Below, in pieces: positions 13,208 through 25,800 of a stretch of 64,000 nt of DNA; position 1 is the stretch's first letter, and every line of letters begins with the position of its first letter. The stretch lies in NCBI GenBank assembly GCA_037074705.1, contig CM073592.1, forward strand, positions 58,827,129-58,891,128. Reading direction: 5' to 3'. This DNA comes from Zhengitettix transpicula. Its lineage: Eukaryota > Arthropoda > Insecta > Orthoptera > Tetrigidae. The translations under genes were made by a program, and so were the position numbers. The notes under the pieces were generated by a model that did no database searches, was not told where the DNA came from, and saw only the letters and a program-made list of their open reading frames with translations.

Positions 13208-15144
13208 GTATATTACTATGTATAGGAACATTTCTTATTGTACAGCATCAAGTTTGCACAGTGTCCATTTGGGTATCAAAACAAGTCAAAATCATAAAAC
13301 CCCGCCGTAGATACAACTTTGTGTCGATGTAGAATAATATATAAATACCACTTGATTGTTGTACGTTGTTTTTGTCGGTAGTTGTATTGTTGAAACCAAA
13401 ACCGATCTTTTCATCACGCAGAGAATTCATTGAATGCAAAGATGAGCCTGTATTGCTTTAGTGCTAAATGCTGTGATGGTTTTAAATCATTATGGTTCAC
13501 TCTAGTAATATTATATTCCTATATACAAGCCTGGGTATATGTTAATCATAATTATTCCGTCTTGTATTATTTTGAAATCCAAAAAATTTTTATTTACTTA
13601 AAAAAATAATTTTATGCCAGAAACAACTGTTGTAAGTTTGTCGTGAACTTTCAGCTAAGTGTCATTTGTTGACCTTCAGCACCAGGATTATGACACCACA
13701 CGTTTCCGGAGCACATTGGCTGCAATTCACTGGCATTGTTCTACTGGACGCAGTCTAAATTCTGCCGCATAGGCACACATTCGCAAATCGCATATTGGCA
13801 GATGTTTTGTGGTTGCATTACTGAGAGAATCGACATAATGCGGTGCACAAAGCAGGGAGCTGGATTTCTACCCTTAGTGTTTCACCTGGCTGTATCAAAT
13901 GTTAAATATAAAGGCAAGATTAACACACATACATTCATAGTCACGCTTTATATATTTAAGTATTAGCTACTTATTTGCACTGGATGTTACCGATTCCTTT
14001 CTTCTGCATCTCCACATATTAGGCATTAATTCAGTTTCCCTTTGGTCTATTGCGACACCGTAATTTTCGCCCTACTTTTCATTAAGTTGATTCTCAAAAT
14101 ATCTATTTTTGCTCGTAACAATTTTTTTTGCAAAATTTGTATTTTACGCAAAACTTTGCGATTTATCGTCCACGTTTCCGAATTTAACATTAGAAATGTA
14201 AAATTATCAAAAAGTTGATTCTTCAATTTACCATAATGACTGTTATGTAATATTATATAATTAATATCTATTCATTTTCATCAGTTTATGATGTAAACTG
14301 ATTCTAGGACCATAAATATAGCAACTTGTGGTATATTCATGAAACGGAAAACAGGGAAACGGGGGTAGTTAACAGTGTAAAATCTGTGTCATTACCGACG
14401 CCAACGACCGCAGACTCTAAGAATAATATTGCTATGATCACTAAACCAGTTAACGTTATTTCAACCCATATCTCACATCAGGGCTGAAAATTTGACATTA
14501 TTAGAACCTTGTTATTTTTAATTGTCTTAAAAACTCACAACTTATAACATATAGGCATATGACAGAATTGTGTAGAGTATTCTACAAATTCTACTTGTTA
14601 ATAGCCAGATGACATTTTTACGAATTTCCAGTTAAATTATCAACAATAGAAGATCACTTTTGTTACAGTTTATTGTTTTAGCTACTACGGATTAGCACGA
14701 GACAAATGTTTTTTCCTCCTTAAAACACGTCAGAAACAAGAAATTAATAGTTATATCAAATAAATACAATGCATATATTAACAAACTACGGTGATTACTG
14801 TTACATTACTATGACTATACCGAATAAATGACGTGCTGTTGAAGACGAAGTCAAACGAGAGAGCGGATTATGCTGAACCGGCCTCGCACATCAAATATTA
14901 ACCACTGTGATGGTATTGACCATGACAGGTGCTACAGCAAAATTCGTGTATAGATCGTAAAGGGCATCGATTTATGGTGCAGATAAATTGTACTCTCGGT
15001 AACTTCCTGCTCGGGGAAAACAACCAGTAAATTATGTAAATGTTTCTTCAATTTGTTTAATATAATGTAATATTTATAAATAAATGTAATCTAAACCAGT
15101 GTGTTAGCTATGTGGCATTCAGTTCGTATAGTCAAATATTTTGA
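13208..15144. other. Non-genic, AT-rich stretch
   Basis: No recognisable gene, repeat or RNA. Confidence 0.6.
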
Positions 15145-15345
15145 TTTTTTTTTTGGGCAACAGGCTACATGAGGGTAATCCACATAGTGGCAACTCCCTT
15201 TTAATAGCATAGGAAGGGATTTGAAAGGGGGAATGCGGAAGGAAGGAAGGTAGCCAAGGGTTAACTAGGACCCCCGGGCTATGGTTTAAGGATCCTACTC
15301 GGCAATTCGCCTAAAAGGGAAAACCCTAGATAAACCTGCATTAGG
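15145..15345 (-). repeat. Poly(A) retroposon family copy
   Basis: T10 at 15145-15154 marks the tail, followed by CAACAGGCTACATGAGGG, TTTAATAGCATAGGAAGGG, GGACCCCCGGGCTATGG and CGCCTAAAAGGGAAAACCC. It is 5'-truncated relative to the 17.4 and 33.5 kb copies. A GGAAGGAAGG duplication is present in the middle. Confidence 0.8.
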
Positions 15346-17356
15346 GAATATTTTGATATTTTAGGAAACTAACTATAAGATCTTGCATAATTAACTGGAC
15401 TGAGAGTTATTTGTTCTAGCAAATTTTTAAAATGTTGTCTGACCTAAAGTTTAATGTTTCCTCTTGAAAATTTTACTTTAGTAATGTGCGCAATAAAGCC
15501 ACCGTAATTCAGGGAAGGACCTAATCAAAGAATGTAGATGTTTGTAAAGGTTTGGGTCAAACACACGGTCTGAATTGATACTCTCTCTCTTCTGTGACGG
15601 TAAACACTCTCACAGTCCCAAATGTTGGAAAACCGTTGTCTCTTCTTACGCTCGTCTTCGTTTGTTGCTACCCTCTCATTTGTATCAAATCTTGTTCTTC
15701 TAAAAATTCGACAAATAAACACATGATAAATAACGTCACTGACACGAAGATGAACTGATCCAGGAATTTTTTTCTGAGTGGTATAACCTAATTTGCATTA
15801 TTCAAATGCTGACTTTAATTGCTAATAACGCACTCTTGTTTCATAAAGTTTTTGGGTGTTTAATTCATCAGACAAGAAGACTACAAAACAATTAATAAAA
15901 TATCAAAATTTTATTTATTACAATTAGTCTACAACATAACATGCTAGCTACATAAAAAACTTTGTAAAAGTTATACAACTGAATACGTTATACTTTCGAT
16001 GTTATGCATATGATTAATACTTATGTAATCTCATTACGGATAATTTTTATTGGAAACTATACTTTCATTTTATCAAATAGTTTTGTACTATGCATGTGCA
16101 TGTGTATTTTTGGCATATTAGTTGTTTTTACCATGTGGAATGCTTTGTAAATGGTGTGGTTAACCTAATTACTCAATTAAGGACGTGTAAATTACAATAA
16201 AGCCTTTGTTATGGAGATCAGGATAGTTTATTTAATATACGAATTAAAGGTGTGCTTATTCTTATTATTGTGCTGCACAGATGACTCGAATTATAATTTA
16301 AATATTGCTCATCCAGGTTGAGTATTTCCTGTGTCCTTCAATAGTGAATTTGGCAGTTATTTTTTTTTATAAAAATGTTCTAAAAATTAATTTTCTGTCT
16401 TATAACTCCATTCTGAGTTTTAATTTAGTGAGTAAATAGTTTTATAGGATAGTCTTTTCCAAACTACAGTACGGAGAAAATGGAGATAATTATGTTGGGC
16501 AAAAGTAATACTTCGCGGCCCAAATTGCGGAACAAATAGTCCAATAGCAAAGGGGCTCAGACAGGTTCATAATTGCGAAAACAACAGATTGGATAAGGAA
16601 ACTTTTAGCATGCAATAAAGCAACACGAGGATAACGTTTACGGACAGCTCAGTGTATTAAGATTGGAACACGTCCTTTGCAAACTTTTGAGCGTAATTGA
16701 GGGTGTAAGAAAACTAGATACACTCATGAGGCAGTTATATAATGAAAACTAAGATGGGCGAAAAGAGACTTTCATCAATACACTTTTATTCTGGAGAATC
16801 GTTTTGATTATTGAGACACGTAAACTGTTGATCTTACATGATAACATCGAGGTCTCTTACCATTTATCTGCAATGAACTTGACAATTTCTTGGTTTCCAA
16901 ACAATACATACCTTCACCCTCCTGAAACAGATAATTGTTATAAATACAAATTTCTTTATTATATGGGTGGTTCAATACAAATTTCATAAACAAGAAAGAA
17001 TTGAGAAGGCGCAAGTAACATTTTTCAAGTCCGCGAAAACAGAGTGAACTAATAACAAGAACAGATTTCTATGAATAGTAGATTGAATAAAAAGTTTGTC
17101 CAATAGCATCCTCCATGTATTACACTTACGAGAAGTAAATAGTAAATCTACTATAAAACTCATTACATTATTTCTGACATAGATATATTTTAATTTTACA
17201 TTATAATGATAACATATCACAACTACACACATTTAAAAACAGGCATCGACTCTTTGTTTCCAAAAAATAATTCCACGTTAAATGTTAATTTACGTTAATA
17301 ACTCGGTTAAAAAGTAAAGTTACAGTTCATTTCTATAATCGCACATCTCGCATGTC
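15346..17356. other. Non-genic, AT-rich stretch
   Basis: No recognisable gene or mobile element. A CTCTCTCTCT run occurs near 15582. Confidence 0.6.
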
Positions 17357-17765
17357 TTTTTTTTAGAGTAACAAGCTACATGAGGTTAGTGTCCATGTGG
17401 TGGAAACTACTCTTTAATATACCATAGGGGATGAATGCGGAAGGATAGAGGAAGGTAGCTAGGGCCCCCGGTCTATAGTTTAAGGATCCTATCCGGCATT
17501 TGCCTAAAAGTGATGCTGGACTAGCCTGCAGGTAGGTCGGGCATCAGGTACTTGTCCCACGTCCTTTCGATGGCGGATTTGCTGTGGGGACCAGTTTAGG
17601 AGGCAGTTGGGCGACTGTTCCAATAGGAACAGATTCCCACAAGCCGAGGCACCTCGCTCAGTTTTGAGAGGTGTATGTTCCGGGGTCACAGACCTTGGGT
17701 ATACGGTAAGAGTTGTCCGCTGTCTGTTGGAATAGTCGGTCAGCTGCGCCGTAACTTGTCATGGC
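17357..17765 (-). repeat. Poly(A) retroposon family, longest copy with internal inversion
   Basis: It starts with T8, then the diverged landmarks GTAACAAGCTACATGAGG, AGGGCCCCCGGTCTATAG and GTCGGGCATCAGGTAC. After TTTAGGAGGCAGTTGGGCG it continues with GCCGAGGCACCTCGCTCAG, and then the TTGTCCGCTGTC...CAGCTGCGCC block appears in the opposite orientation to its position elsewhere. The inverted piece suggests a rearranged or composite copy. Confidence 0.7.
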
Positions 17766-19266
17766 AGGGAGTATTAAAACAACACTATATTAAATTTTAT
17801 GTTTTATGTAAAGGACATGAAAATGGCATTTCTAAATAGAACTTTTCAAATAAATTGTAAGATAATGCTATATTAGTGTAGGACAGAAAGGACTATTTCG
17901 GTTAATAAAAATTAGTTATACATTGCAAATCCCAACAATCAGCTGTTCAAGAAAGAGGTGTGAGAAAGGATCTTACAAAATGTTTTCAAAGACCTCCTTT
18001 ATATTGTAAAGCAGATTTAACTTCAGCAAATACGAAGTGTTTTCTATATTTACTGATTATTACTTGCCAGATCAAAGCGCCGCAAGTCATTTGTAACTTT
18101 ATTTTTCGTTGCAATGAGGGTGACAAAAGGAAACTTCACATTTAAGGCGTTTCTCACGCTCTTCCGGAGAACAATGGACCGTGTGCTAGCTTTGTGTCTT
18201 GGATAATAAAGTGTTTCTCTTTTACAGCATGCGAAACAATAAGAAATAGGCACATCCGAAAAGAGCATACCTGATTACCTCATTCGATTGCTAAAAACGT
18301 CTAAGCGAAATCTCCGAACCTTATTTTTCACATTCGGGACAATCATATCAGGTAATTTATAAGCCTTCAATGAGGTGTGTGGAACCATGTACAAAATGTT
18401 CCAGAGTCCCGATAATGTCGCGACTTGTTTCCATGCCATGGCTCTAGAATACGAAAAGTCTACAGATAGCACATTAAGGGCGTATTTCTAAAGAATATAT
18501 GAGATATTAATTATGTTCAGAGTTGAAGAACTGACTGGAACAAAATTAAAATTAGCTCTAAATTTTATTTCTAAACCGATAGTGAATATATTGTTTTGCA
18601 TTCTCAGTAGAGTAATTTTGTCATATTTTTCATTGAACCGAACTCTAGTGGAAATTGTGAATTTTATTATGACACTAGCTGGATGCCCGGCGTTACCCGT
18701 GTACTTATTTATATAAACCCGAAAAAGTATTTGATTATATATTAATCTGTAGTCAAGGAGTGATGTAAACCTAAATTTATCTGTTCCTAGTTCCGTACAT
18801 ACTTTCGACCGATAGTGCATTAATTGAACAACTGTAATATTGAATTTTATTGCATCAATCCCAACAAACATACCTCCGAATTTCTTTACGAATAAAATAC
18901 TTAAACATACTCCTTGAGTATTGCAGGATATAATACTCCCTCAGCCTTCAGCCAATACGAAAGATTAAATTGATTAAATTCTTAGCTAGATTCACAATGT
19001 AAATAATTGGTCGCCATATTGGAGTCACTAAAATGGCACGAAAATTAACTTACATTTTCTGCAAGGATCGTAAAGTATTTCGTATTGTTTTTTTATTATA
19101 ATTCGAAGGAATATTGCTGGATAAAATTATTCAATCAATATTTTTATGCTTTATTTCATTACGGAAAAAGAAACTATTTTCTTTGTTCGTCGCGTAGTAA
19201 CGTCTCTCTCTCTCTCGCACGCGTGTCGTTATGGTCTCTTGAAGAACAGTAATTTAACACAAAACT
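17766..19266. other. Non-genic, AT-rich stretch
   Basis: Holds only the short array-type fragment at 18675. The 127-codon minus-strand frame at 18488-18871 spans that fragment and has no family likeness. Confidence 0.55.
18675..18701. repeat. Fragment matching the start of the 60-kb tandem array
   Basis: CTAGCTGGATGCCCGGCG followed by TTACCCGTG matches the motif at 59985-60011, with two or three differences. From memory this type of CTAGCTGA-TGCCCGGCGTTGCCCG sequence recurs in many insect genomes. Nothing else of the array unit is seen here beyond a short AT-rich continuation. Confidence 0.55.
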
Positions 19267-19444
19267 AATGCTGCGTCCCCACAGCAAACTCCTCTGCCGC
19301 TTAAAATACAGCCCGGGGGCCCTAGTTAACCCTTGGCTAGCTTCCTCTACCCTTCCACATCCCCTTTTCAAATCCCTTCGTATGCTATTAAAGGGGAGTT
19401 GCCCAAAGTGGATTACCCTCATGTTGCCTGTTGCCCTAAAAAAA
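19267..19444 (+). repeat. Poly(A) retroposon family copy with internal deletion
   Basis: It begins ATGCTGCGTCCCCACAGC, jumps from CTCTGCCGC to the CAGCCCGGGGGCCCTAG block (about 130 bases missing compared with 7575-7978), and ends TTGCCTGTTGCCC followed by A7. The + strand is the sense orientation. Confidence 0.8.
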
Positions 19445-20840
19445 CGATCAAATATTTTACTTATAATTCTTTCCACATTTATGCCAGGGGTTTGTTACTC
19501 CCACAGTATTTTGAAGAATATGTGTACCAATTTTCGATGCAATCTGTCGACGCGTTTAAATCTGTATAGAAATTAACGTAAATACATACATACAAATATA
19601 CATCTATGTCATAATAAAATAGCGGGAGACTATAGTAATAACTTATTTATGTTTTTCATTTTACATTATACCCCACGTATGCAGTAGGAATTACGAAAAA
19701 CGGAAGTGTAGTAAATAAATATTTATTCACGTCCATTGTTCATGCCGAGTGCTAAATTTGTGATCCGTAAACAGAGCTGCCCGTATATGCTCCGAATACG
19801 ATACATTTAACAAATTAAGTGCAATGAATTTAAATCAGACAGGATGAAATAAATTTACTGTCGTTATAAACACAAATGCAAGTGAACTGATGGTACAGGC
19901 TTCGTTTTTTCTTTGAATCGTCGACAGACAAATACTGTACAAGCGATGTTTGTGCTTCACAGAGCTGTTTATCACGGCCTTTGACAAACACTGCACAGGT
20001 CTCAGAGGATAATGGTACATTGTCTTCGACGTCGCCAGCACCGCGTTTGAGGTAACATTTTGCCGTGTCCCTCAGGACTTCAAACCATGCAACACGATCC
20101 TACACGCCGACGTAAAAATACATTCAAGCAAACTTCAACACAGGGCAGCCCGACGTCTTGACGGTTTAATGTTCAAATCTATATTTAGTATTCGGGGGGG
20201 CTACAGTTTCTTTTTCGCCGGATTTCATAGACGCGACCGGAAACTTCAAGAGCAGAACTAAACTCACGCGATGAACAACAGATTAGACTTTATCCGAAAA
20301 ATTGAAAATCTGCGGTACACGTTTAAACAAAAATCAAGGTAGCAAAAATTTAATATATGGAAATTGTGACAGAAAATATTGTAGCATTGTATTTTTTATG
20401 TACCTTAAATCTTTAATTAATGTTCAAGTATAAAAGAGTAATGACTTGAGCATTTGATAGAAAAATCGTAACAATGTGAAGTGTCCCATTTAATTTTTAG
20501 AATGTCGTACACAAATTCTCAATTGTCTCCATGTATGAAGAAAAAGATTGTGTCATATTACGAGATGAGTTACAAATCTTCACTTCTCCCTGAATTGAGC
20601 ATCGGATAATATAATATTTCAGTTTCCTCCGTAACGATTCTGAATTACCTAACCACCAAAAATATTTTATTTCTAATTACTAACATAACCACTACAAGCC
20701 TGAAAGAACTGTAAATAATGGAGACAATAACCTAATAATGCCTTGAAATAACATATAAACAATTTGATAAATTTCTAGTCATTGTGGACAAACGAGAAAT
20801 GAAATACACGTCACAAACCAAAGGCAAAATAACCCGTCGG

Positions 20841-20842
<2 letters not shown>

Positions 20843-20884
<42 letters not shown>
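20843..20884. repeat. (TA)n microsatellite
   Basis: An AT/TA run of about 42 bases. Confidence 0.95.
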
Positions 20885-20886
<2 letters not shown>

Positions 20887-21472
20887 CTAAATGAGACTAC
20901 TAACTGGTTCCTTGAATGGCTTCTTGTTATCGTTTACTCTACGCATTTGTAGTCTTTGTTATTTGCAAGCTAATGTTTAACTACAAACTTGATTATGGTA
21001 TTCGTAATCTATACTAAGTTCTCTGGTTCCACGTCACTTAAAGAGAATAGAGTACTGCCATATACTATATAAATGTAATTGTCATAAAAAATATTCTAAT
21101 TTGTACAATGTTGTGCAATAAAGTGGGAAGCGTCAGGTCATGTTTTGTCTGACAAGCGCCGGTTATTAAACGGCAATTGAGAGAAAAAGAGAGATGGATT
21201 TTCAGCTGGACCGTTCAGCTCCAGCAGAGAAGATCTGGCTTGTATTTGTACATGTGCAGTGCGCCGAATATAGAAGCCTCCGTCTGTCTCCGTCAACTAA
21301 GAATATTTGTGGTTTTGGGGACTTTTATCCCATAAAGGCTGAAGAACCATTATATAGTGAGTTTTGTAATCTTGGAAGAGCCGCGAGACCTGGGAGAAAA
21401 GTCAGCCAAACCAGAGGAGCTGAGTGATTGCAGCAGCGTGGGTTTGCGACGACGCCTCACAAACCAGACGCA

Positions 21473-21480
21473 TGACGTCA
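21473..21480. promoter_or_regulatory. Palindromic CRE-type site
   Basis: A perfect TGACGTCA in a local GC-richer island (about 21170-21500). CREB/ATF factors bind this octamer. There is no gene in view to connect it with, and a chance match in a window this long is possible. Confidence 0.25.
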
Positions 21481-21726
21481 TAGGAGGAAGCAGAGTAGTA
21501 TACAGCAACGAAACTTAATATTCATAAGCATTTTATTTTAATGCATCTTACCTGATTACCTTATTTTTTTAAAATAAACAGAAAATTCTAATTAAAGGGT
21601 GTAATCTGTATTAATTCATTATCAACATTAATTTTAAGACAACCCGGTTCAATTGTAATTATAAGTGGGAATTTCCTGTAGTAAATTGTGAACAATCTAT
21701 TTCAATTTGACGTCTCTGAGTGAGGT

Positions 21727-21834
21727 TCACACACACACACACACAAATATATATATAATATTTAATTATATATTTATTATAATATATATATAATATTTAT
21801 TATGTTATATATTAAATTATATAATATATATTAT

Positions 21835-21865
<31 letters not shown>

Positions 21866-21866
21866 C
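21727..21866. repeat. (CA)n and AT palindromic low-complexity tract
   Basis: A CA run (21727-21745) followed by about 120 bases composed almost only of A and T, with self-complementary ATATAATATTTA-like units and ending in a TA run. It would fold readily; no function is inferred. Confidence 0.85.
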
Positions 21867-23559
21867 TTGTTACAACGTGTTAGGGATTTATAGAATTAGA
21901 GAATTTAATTTCTAGTACAAATAACAATTCAAACAATAGTAACGCTTCTCAACACTACGGAAATCGTCTGCTTAATAGTTATTTCGTGGGCGTGGCAAAA
22001 ATTAAACGGTTATCAATAATCGTGAATAATTCATCAAGGTATAAGTGAAGAGCAAAGTTTTCTTTCTAAGAGTATAGGAATTTATTTCCTTGTAATTTTG
22101 CCAAGCTACAGGGATCGATACAGATAAAATGAAAATATTTTCGCAATGGTTTAGTTTGAAGGAGGAACCTTGGCTGTGAGAATGGCGTCGACCGTAATAA
22201 AGTGAAGCGAGTGGGGGCGGAAGTGAGAACAACGTGTGTTGCGAGGAGAATGAGTCACGCTTCTGCTTCTCCGTTGGTGGGCACAGCTACATACAGTATC
22301 TACAGAAGCTTCACCTTCGCACTCCTAAATCAGCCACAATGAATGGGCCTTACGCCAATATTACTCACAGAAAATATTTTACGAATAAACAATCAACAGA
22401 CAAAAGCTGTTACTCTTTAACTACACGAATTTGCTAAAATCGAGAGTTAACGGTTCGTTATTTGACGAAACAATTTTTGGCATTTTTCCTTTGTAGGAAT
22501 CTCGCTTCTTTGTTGGTTTAAATCTCCAGTTTTTGTAGAGCTTTACATTCAGACACCGACGTTTGCCTTGAGGGATCCCGTGGTAACAAAGTTTTTTAAT
22601 TTGGAAGTTTGTCAGAAATTTCTCCGAATCAATTTATGGATTTCTTTTATAGAATTCCAGAATTAACCTGAATATGATGGAGCTGCATATTCAGTATGAG
22701 AAATGAAAAAACTTACGTTTAGAATCCTAAACAGTCGTCCTCCGGGATAATATACCTTCATTCAGTCTGATCCTAAAAAATCTATTGTTTTTGTTTTAGT
22801 AGTTTCGTTTATAAGATTTTTAATATCTCTAACATCTCATTTAATATTAAATAATACTGAATCGTAATTTGATAAACTTAACAATTATGGAATTTTAAAC
22901 ACGAAACCCGAAGCTTGAACGGCATAGCTTCACGTATTCAGTTCACTGAGTAAATGATAAACGGGCTCGCTACGTGAAACATAAGATATAGCTTAGTGAA
23001 ACTATGATCTTTCCAAATAAGCAGAGTCCAATATTTCCACTGACTTTATGTGTTACTTGTGCAGCATATTCTGTTCGATTGCAGCTGCTGTCTCGTACAT
23101 TGAGACAAGTTTTCTTTTATGAAGCAGTTTCCAGCATCGCCATGTTGGGTCTGGACGAGTTACGATGCGGTAAACACTACGCCTATAAATCGGAATATTG
23201 ATTTTAGAGAACACCGTGATCATACGTTACGCACTGGCAGCATTGGCATATACAACACAGTTCACCACTAAAATCACTTAATATTGTGCATAAAAGGTAG
23301 TTACAATTAAAAACCGTTTACTGAGCAAACGTCGGAAGTTCGCGTTACTACGGTGCTGTTTCTTTCAGGCTATATATTGACTGTTCTGCGTGATGTATTG
23401 AAATAATTACTTTATAATTCGGTATTTTATCAGTTGTTGGGTAAATTACTCCAAATTGTACGATTTTTTAAAAAATTAATTGACAAAACTTTGATCCTAC
23501 GATTATTTGTTGGTTAAATATAGTTACAGTATATACAGATTTAAAATATGTACATAATT

Positions 23560-24150
23560 TTCATGGTAGTATGGTAATTCGGTTAATCCAGCAATTAACC
23601 TAAATTTTGCAAAATTTTTATTCTTGTATCTTAATTTATGAGTCTGAGGGGCATACATTGGTGGGCTATGAAGGTTCACTGGTGATGTTGAATTTGATGG
23701 GTTGGATGGAATGGTTGGGTTAGGAGGTGCCAGTGTTCTGCGGGAAGGATTATGTCGACAGGGCGTTTTCTTTTGAGGCAACGTGAGTGTAGTGGTCGTT
23801 TGCTGGATCGTGGTGTTAGGATGGTTGAAGGTGCTTTTGATTAGTGAGGTTACGGATTTGGTGATTATTGAGTTGACTTTGGGAAGTTTAATATCGCGGT
23901 GGATGATGGAGTTTCTGAGGTACCAGGGAGAGTTAGTGACGGTGCGAAGGATTGTTTTGATTGGATTTTGGCTGAATGGATTTTTGCTCCCCATATGGAT
24001 GAGGCGTAGGTCCAGGTGGGTTGCATTATGGAGAGACATACTAGGCGTTTGATTGTAAGAATATTTAATCGGACAAAAAACTCTGCATCGTGTGCACATT
24101 GCCAGTATTTTGGAAATGCTTCGGTCGATACACTGCGAATACAACTCCTT
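23560..24150 (-). mobile_element. Jockey-like LINE 3' coding fragment
   Basis: On the minus strand, the frame from 24144 to 23524 is open for 206 codons. It contains the C-terminal reverse transcriptase tail signature (SPWYLRN, IHRDIKLP, HPN), which resembles Jockey-clade polyproteins. Upstream the similarity (YASSIWGAK) continues in a different frame, so a frameshift lies near 24000. The N-terminal reverse transcriptase domain is absent. Confidence 0.65.
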
Positions 24151-24789
24151 GAATTTTATATCAATCTGTTGTCTCTTTTTCTTGACATGGTATTACCTTG
24201 ATAGTCTCCTAAATATCGAACTGTTTTGGATTTTGGAATTGTTACACTACTGAATGAAACTCTTCGAAATCATTCCAAATCGCACTTATCTTTCGAAAAT
24301 TAGATCCTAGGTTACAAAACCGTTGAGCGAGTAAATCAAACATAGTTATTATTGAAAGCTGTCCAATCCAAAATTCTATGCGCTGTGAACTCAACGGTTC
24401 AACAGCAGACTCGGAAGACACAATACCATCTCATCTGAAGTCATCGTTAAAAGGTCTCTTCCCTGAAGTGGCCCGCAAACCAGGTATATGATGGAATTAG
24501 TTGAGTAATTCATAAGTTAAATTACCTTATACAAATGGTAATTATCTGATTTCTGATTTAATAAATACAAAAGTAGAATGCACTATACTTATTTATTAAT
24601 TTTTATTGTTCCGAAGACTGCAAACACCGCTTACCGTTAATTATATACAGCGTTTTGTATAATACATTTAATTTATTTACAAAACATTTTTATCTTAAAT
24701 TATTGGTCTTATAAAAGTTTATATTTACAACTTAAGGAACTTGATGATATTAGTTTATGTCTAAAATAATACAGTGAAAATTAAAATAG

Positions 24790-25065
24790 TCTTTCGTTTA
24801 TCGTTATATCACCAGCTTATTGCAGAAATGCACAAAATGATGGATCGTGTCTCGGGCACATATTTTGTTGTTTTTTCCGATGTCGTCCTCGCCTAGAATG
24901 TCACGAGGTCTTTGTACATCGTATTTTGGGCATTCCGCGATGAAATGGATGACATCATCTTTAGCGTCCATTCCACGGTCGCATTTCTCGTCGTTTACCC
25001 CAAGGTTGAAACGCTTTAAGTAGGCGTTGAAAACACCATGTACCGTCAGCAGTTGTGTCATTTTA
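24790..25065 (-). mobile_element. LINE C-terminal fragment (zinc-knuckle-like end)
   Basis: An 85-codon minus-strand frame (25061-24804) has the layout of the end of R1/Jockey-type polyproteins: a GVFNAYLKRF segment, then a degraded Cys-x-x-Cys...His...Cys motif (KCDRG ... HFIAECPKYD). The second cysteine of the motif is replaced by arginine. It is probably a separate insertion from the Jockey-like piece at 23.5-24.1 kb, or its displaced neighbour. Confidence 0.55.
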
Positions 25066-25663
25066 TAGTCGATTTGGAAACTTATTTATTAGTAAGATTG
25101 AACTAAATTATAAAATTTGAGCAAAATTTTATTTTATTTTGGTCCAAGGACTACACGATTTATTATAGATCTATGATAGTAAAATACGATATTGCTATAG
25201 TAATGTGACGAACGAATATGACAGAGTTCCACCTAGAGTCAGAAGAGCAATCAATATTATAACACTGTGCGTTTAAGGTATTGTCACATTACAAGTCGAT
25301 GCCACTTCATTCTTAATAGACTGCATCGGCTGATCAACGTTCTTCTTTATGGTGCCTGAAGACGGATGCAAATGTTTTCTGAAGTGACGAAATAGCTTCT
25401 TCTGAAACAACTGATTTATTCCATTCCTCTCTGTCTCTTTCGTTGTAACCTTTGTCCTTTTTCTTTTTTTTACGATAATTTATTCTAGTATCTTGTCTTA
25501 GAAGCCATCATTTTCCGGCGTACTTTTTGCAAAGGCTTAAGTGCTACATGATGTAATGTCGTCGTCTTACTTAGCGACGTGTCACTAGTTCGTACAACGT
25601 GAAATAAGTTTTGATGGAATCTTCGACGAGTTTCCTTCAATGCGTTTTTTTAACAATATTAAC

Positions 25664-25800
25664 CGACCTCCTGTGGTGTACTGGGCAGCGTGACTGCCTC
25701 ACGTCACAGACGTCCCGGGTTCGATGGCATGGATTTTTGTGTACGTGAGAGAAACTCTCGTCAAAGCAAAATGAGTTCCCTTAGTAGCGCATATCGTGAG
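25664..25800 (+). repeat. tRNA-derived SINE
   Basis: A pol III A box-like TGGTGTACTGGG (25674-25685) and a B box-like GGTTCGATGGC (25718-25728) have tRNA-like spacing. The stem and acceptor pairing of a true tRNA are absent, and the sequence continues with GGCATGGATTTTTGTG, shared with the copy at 59.45 kb. It is therefore a SINE and not a tRNA gene. Confidence 0.7.

Larger units (their letters stand above)
19445..23559. other. Non-genic stretch with low-complexity tracts
   Basis: Contains the TA repeat at 20.84 kb, the CA/AT tract at 21.73 kb and a GC-richer island with a CRE-type octamer (21.17-21.5 kb). No gene was recognised. Confidence 0.55.

Noticed and set aside
19268..19576. 102-codon and 78-codon open frames, + strand
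   Set aside because: Both run through the retroposon copy at 19.27-19.44 kb; similar peptides appear wherever the repeat occurs.
25664..25740. tRNA gene
   Set aside because: The A and B boxes are present, but the cloverleaf stems do not pair and the sequence recurs with a common non-tRNA tail, so it is a SINE.
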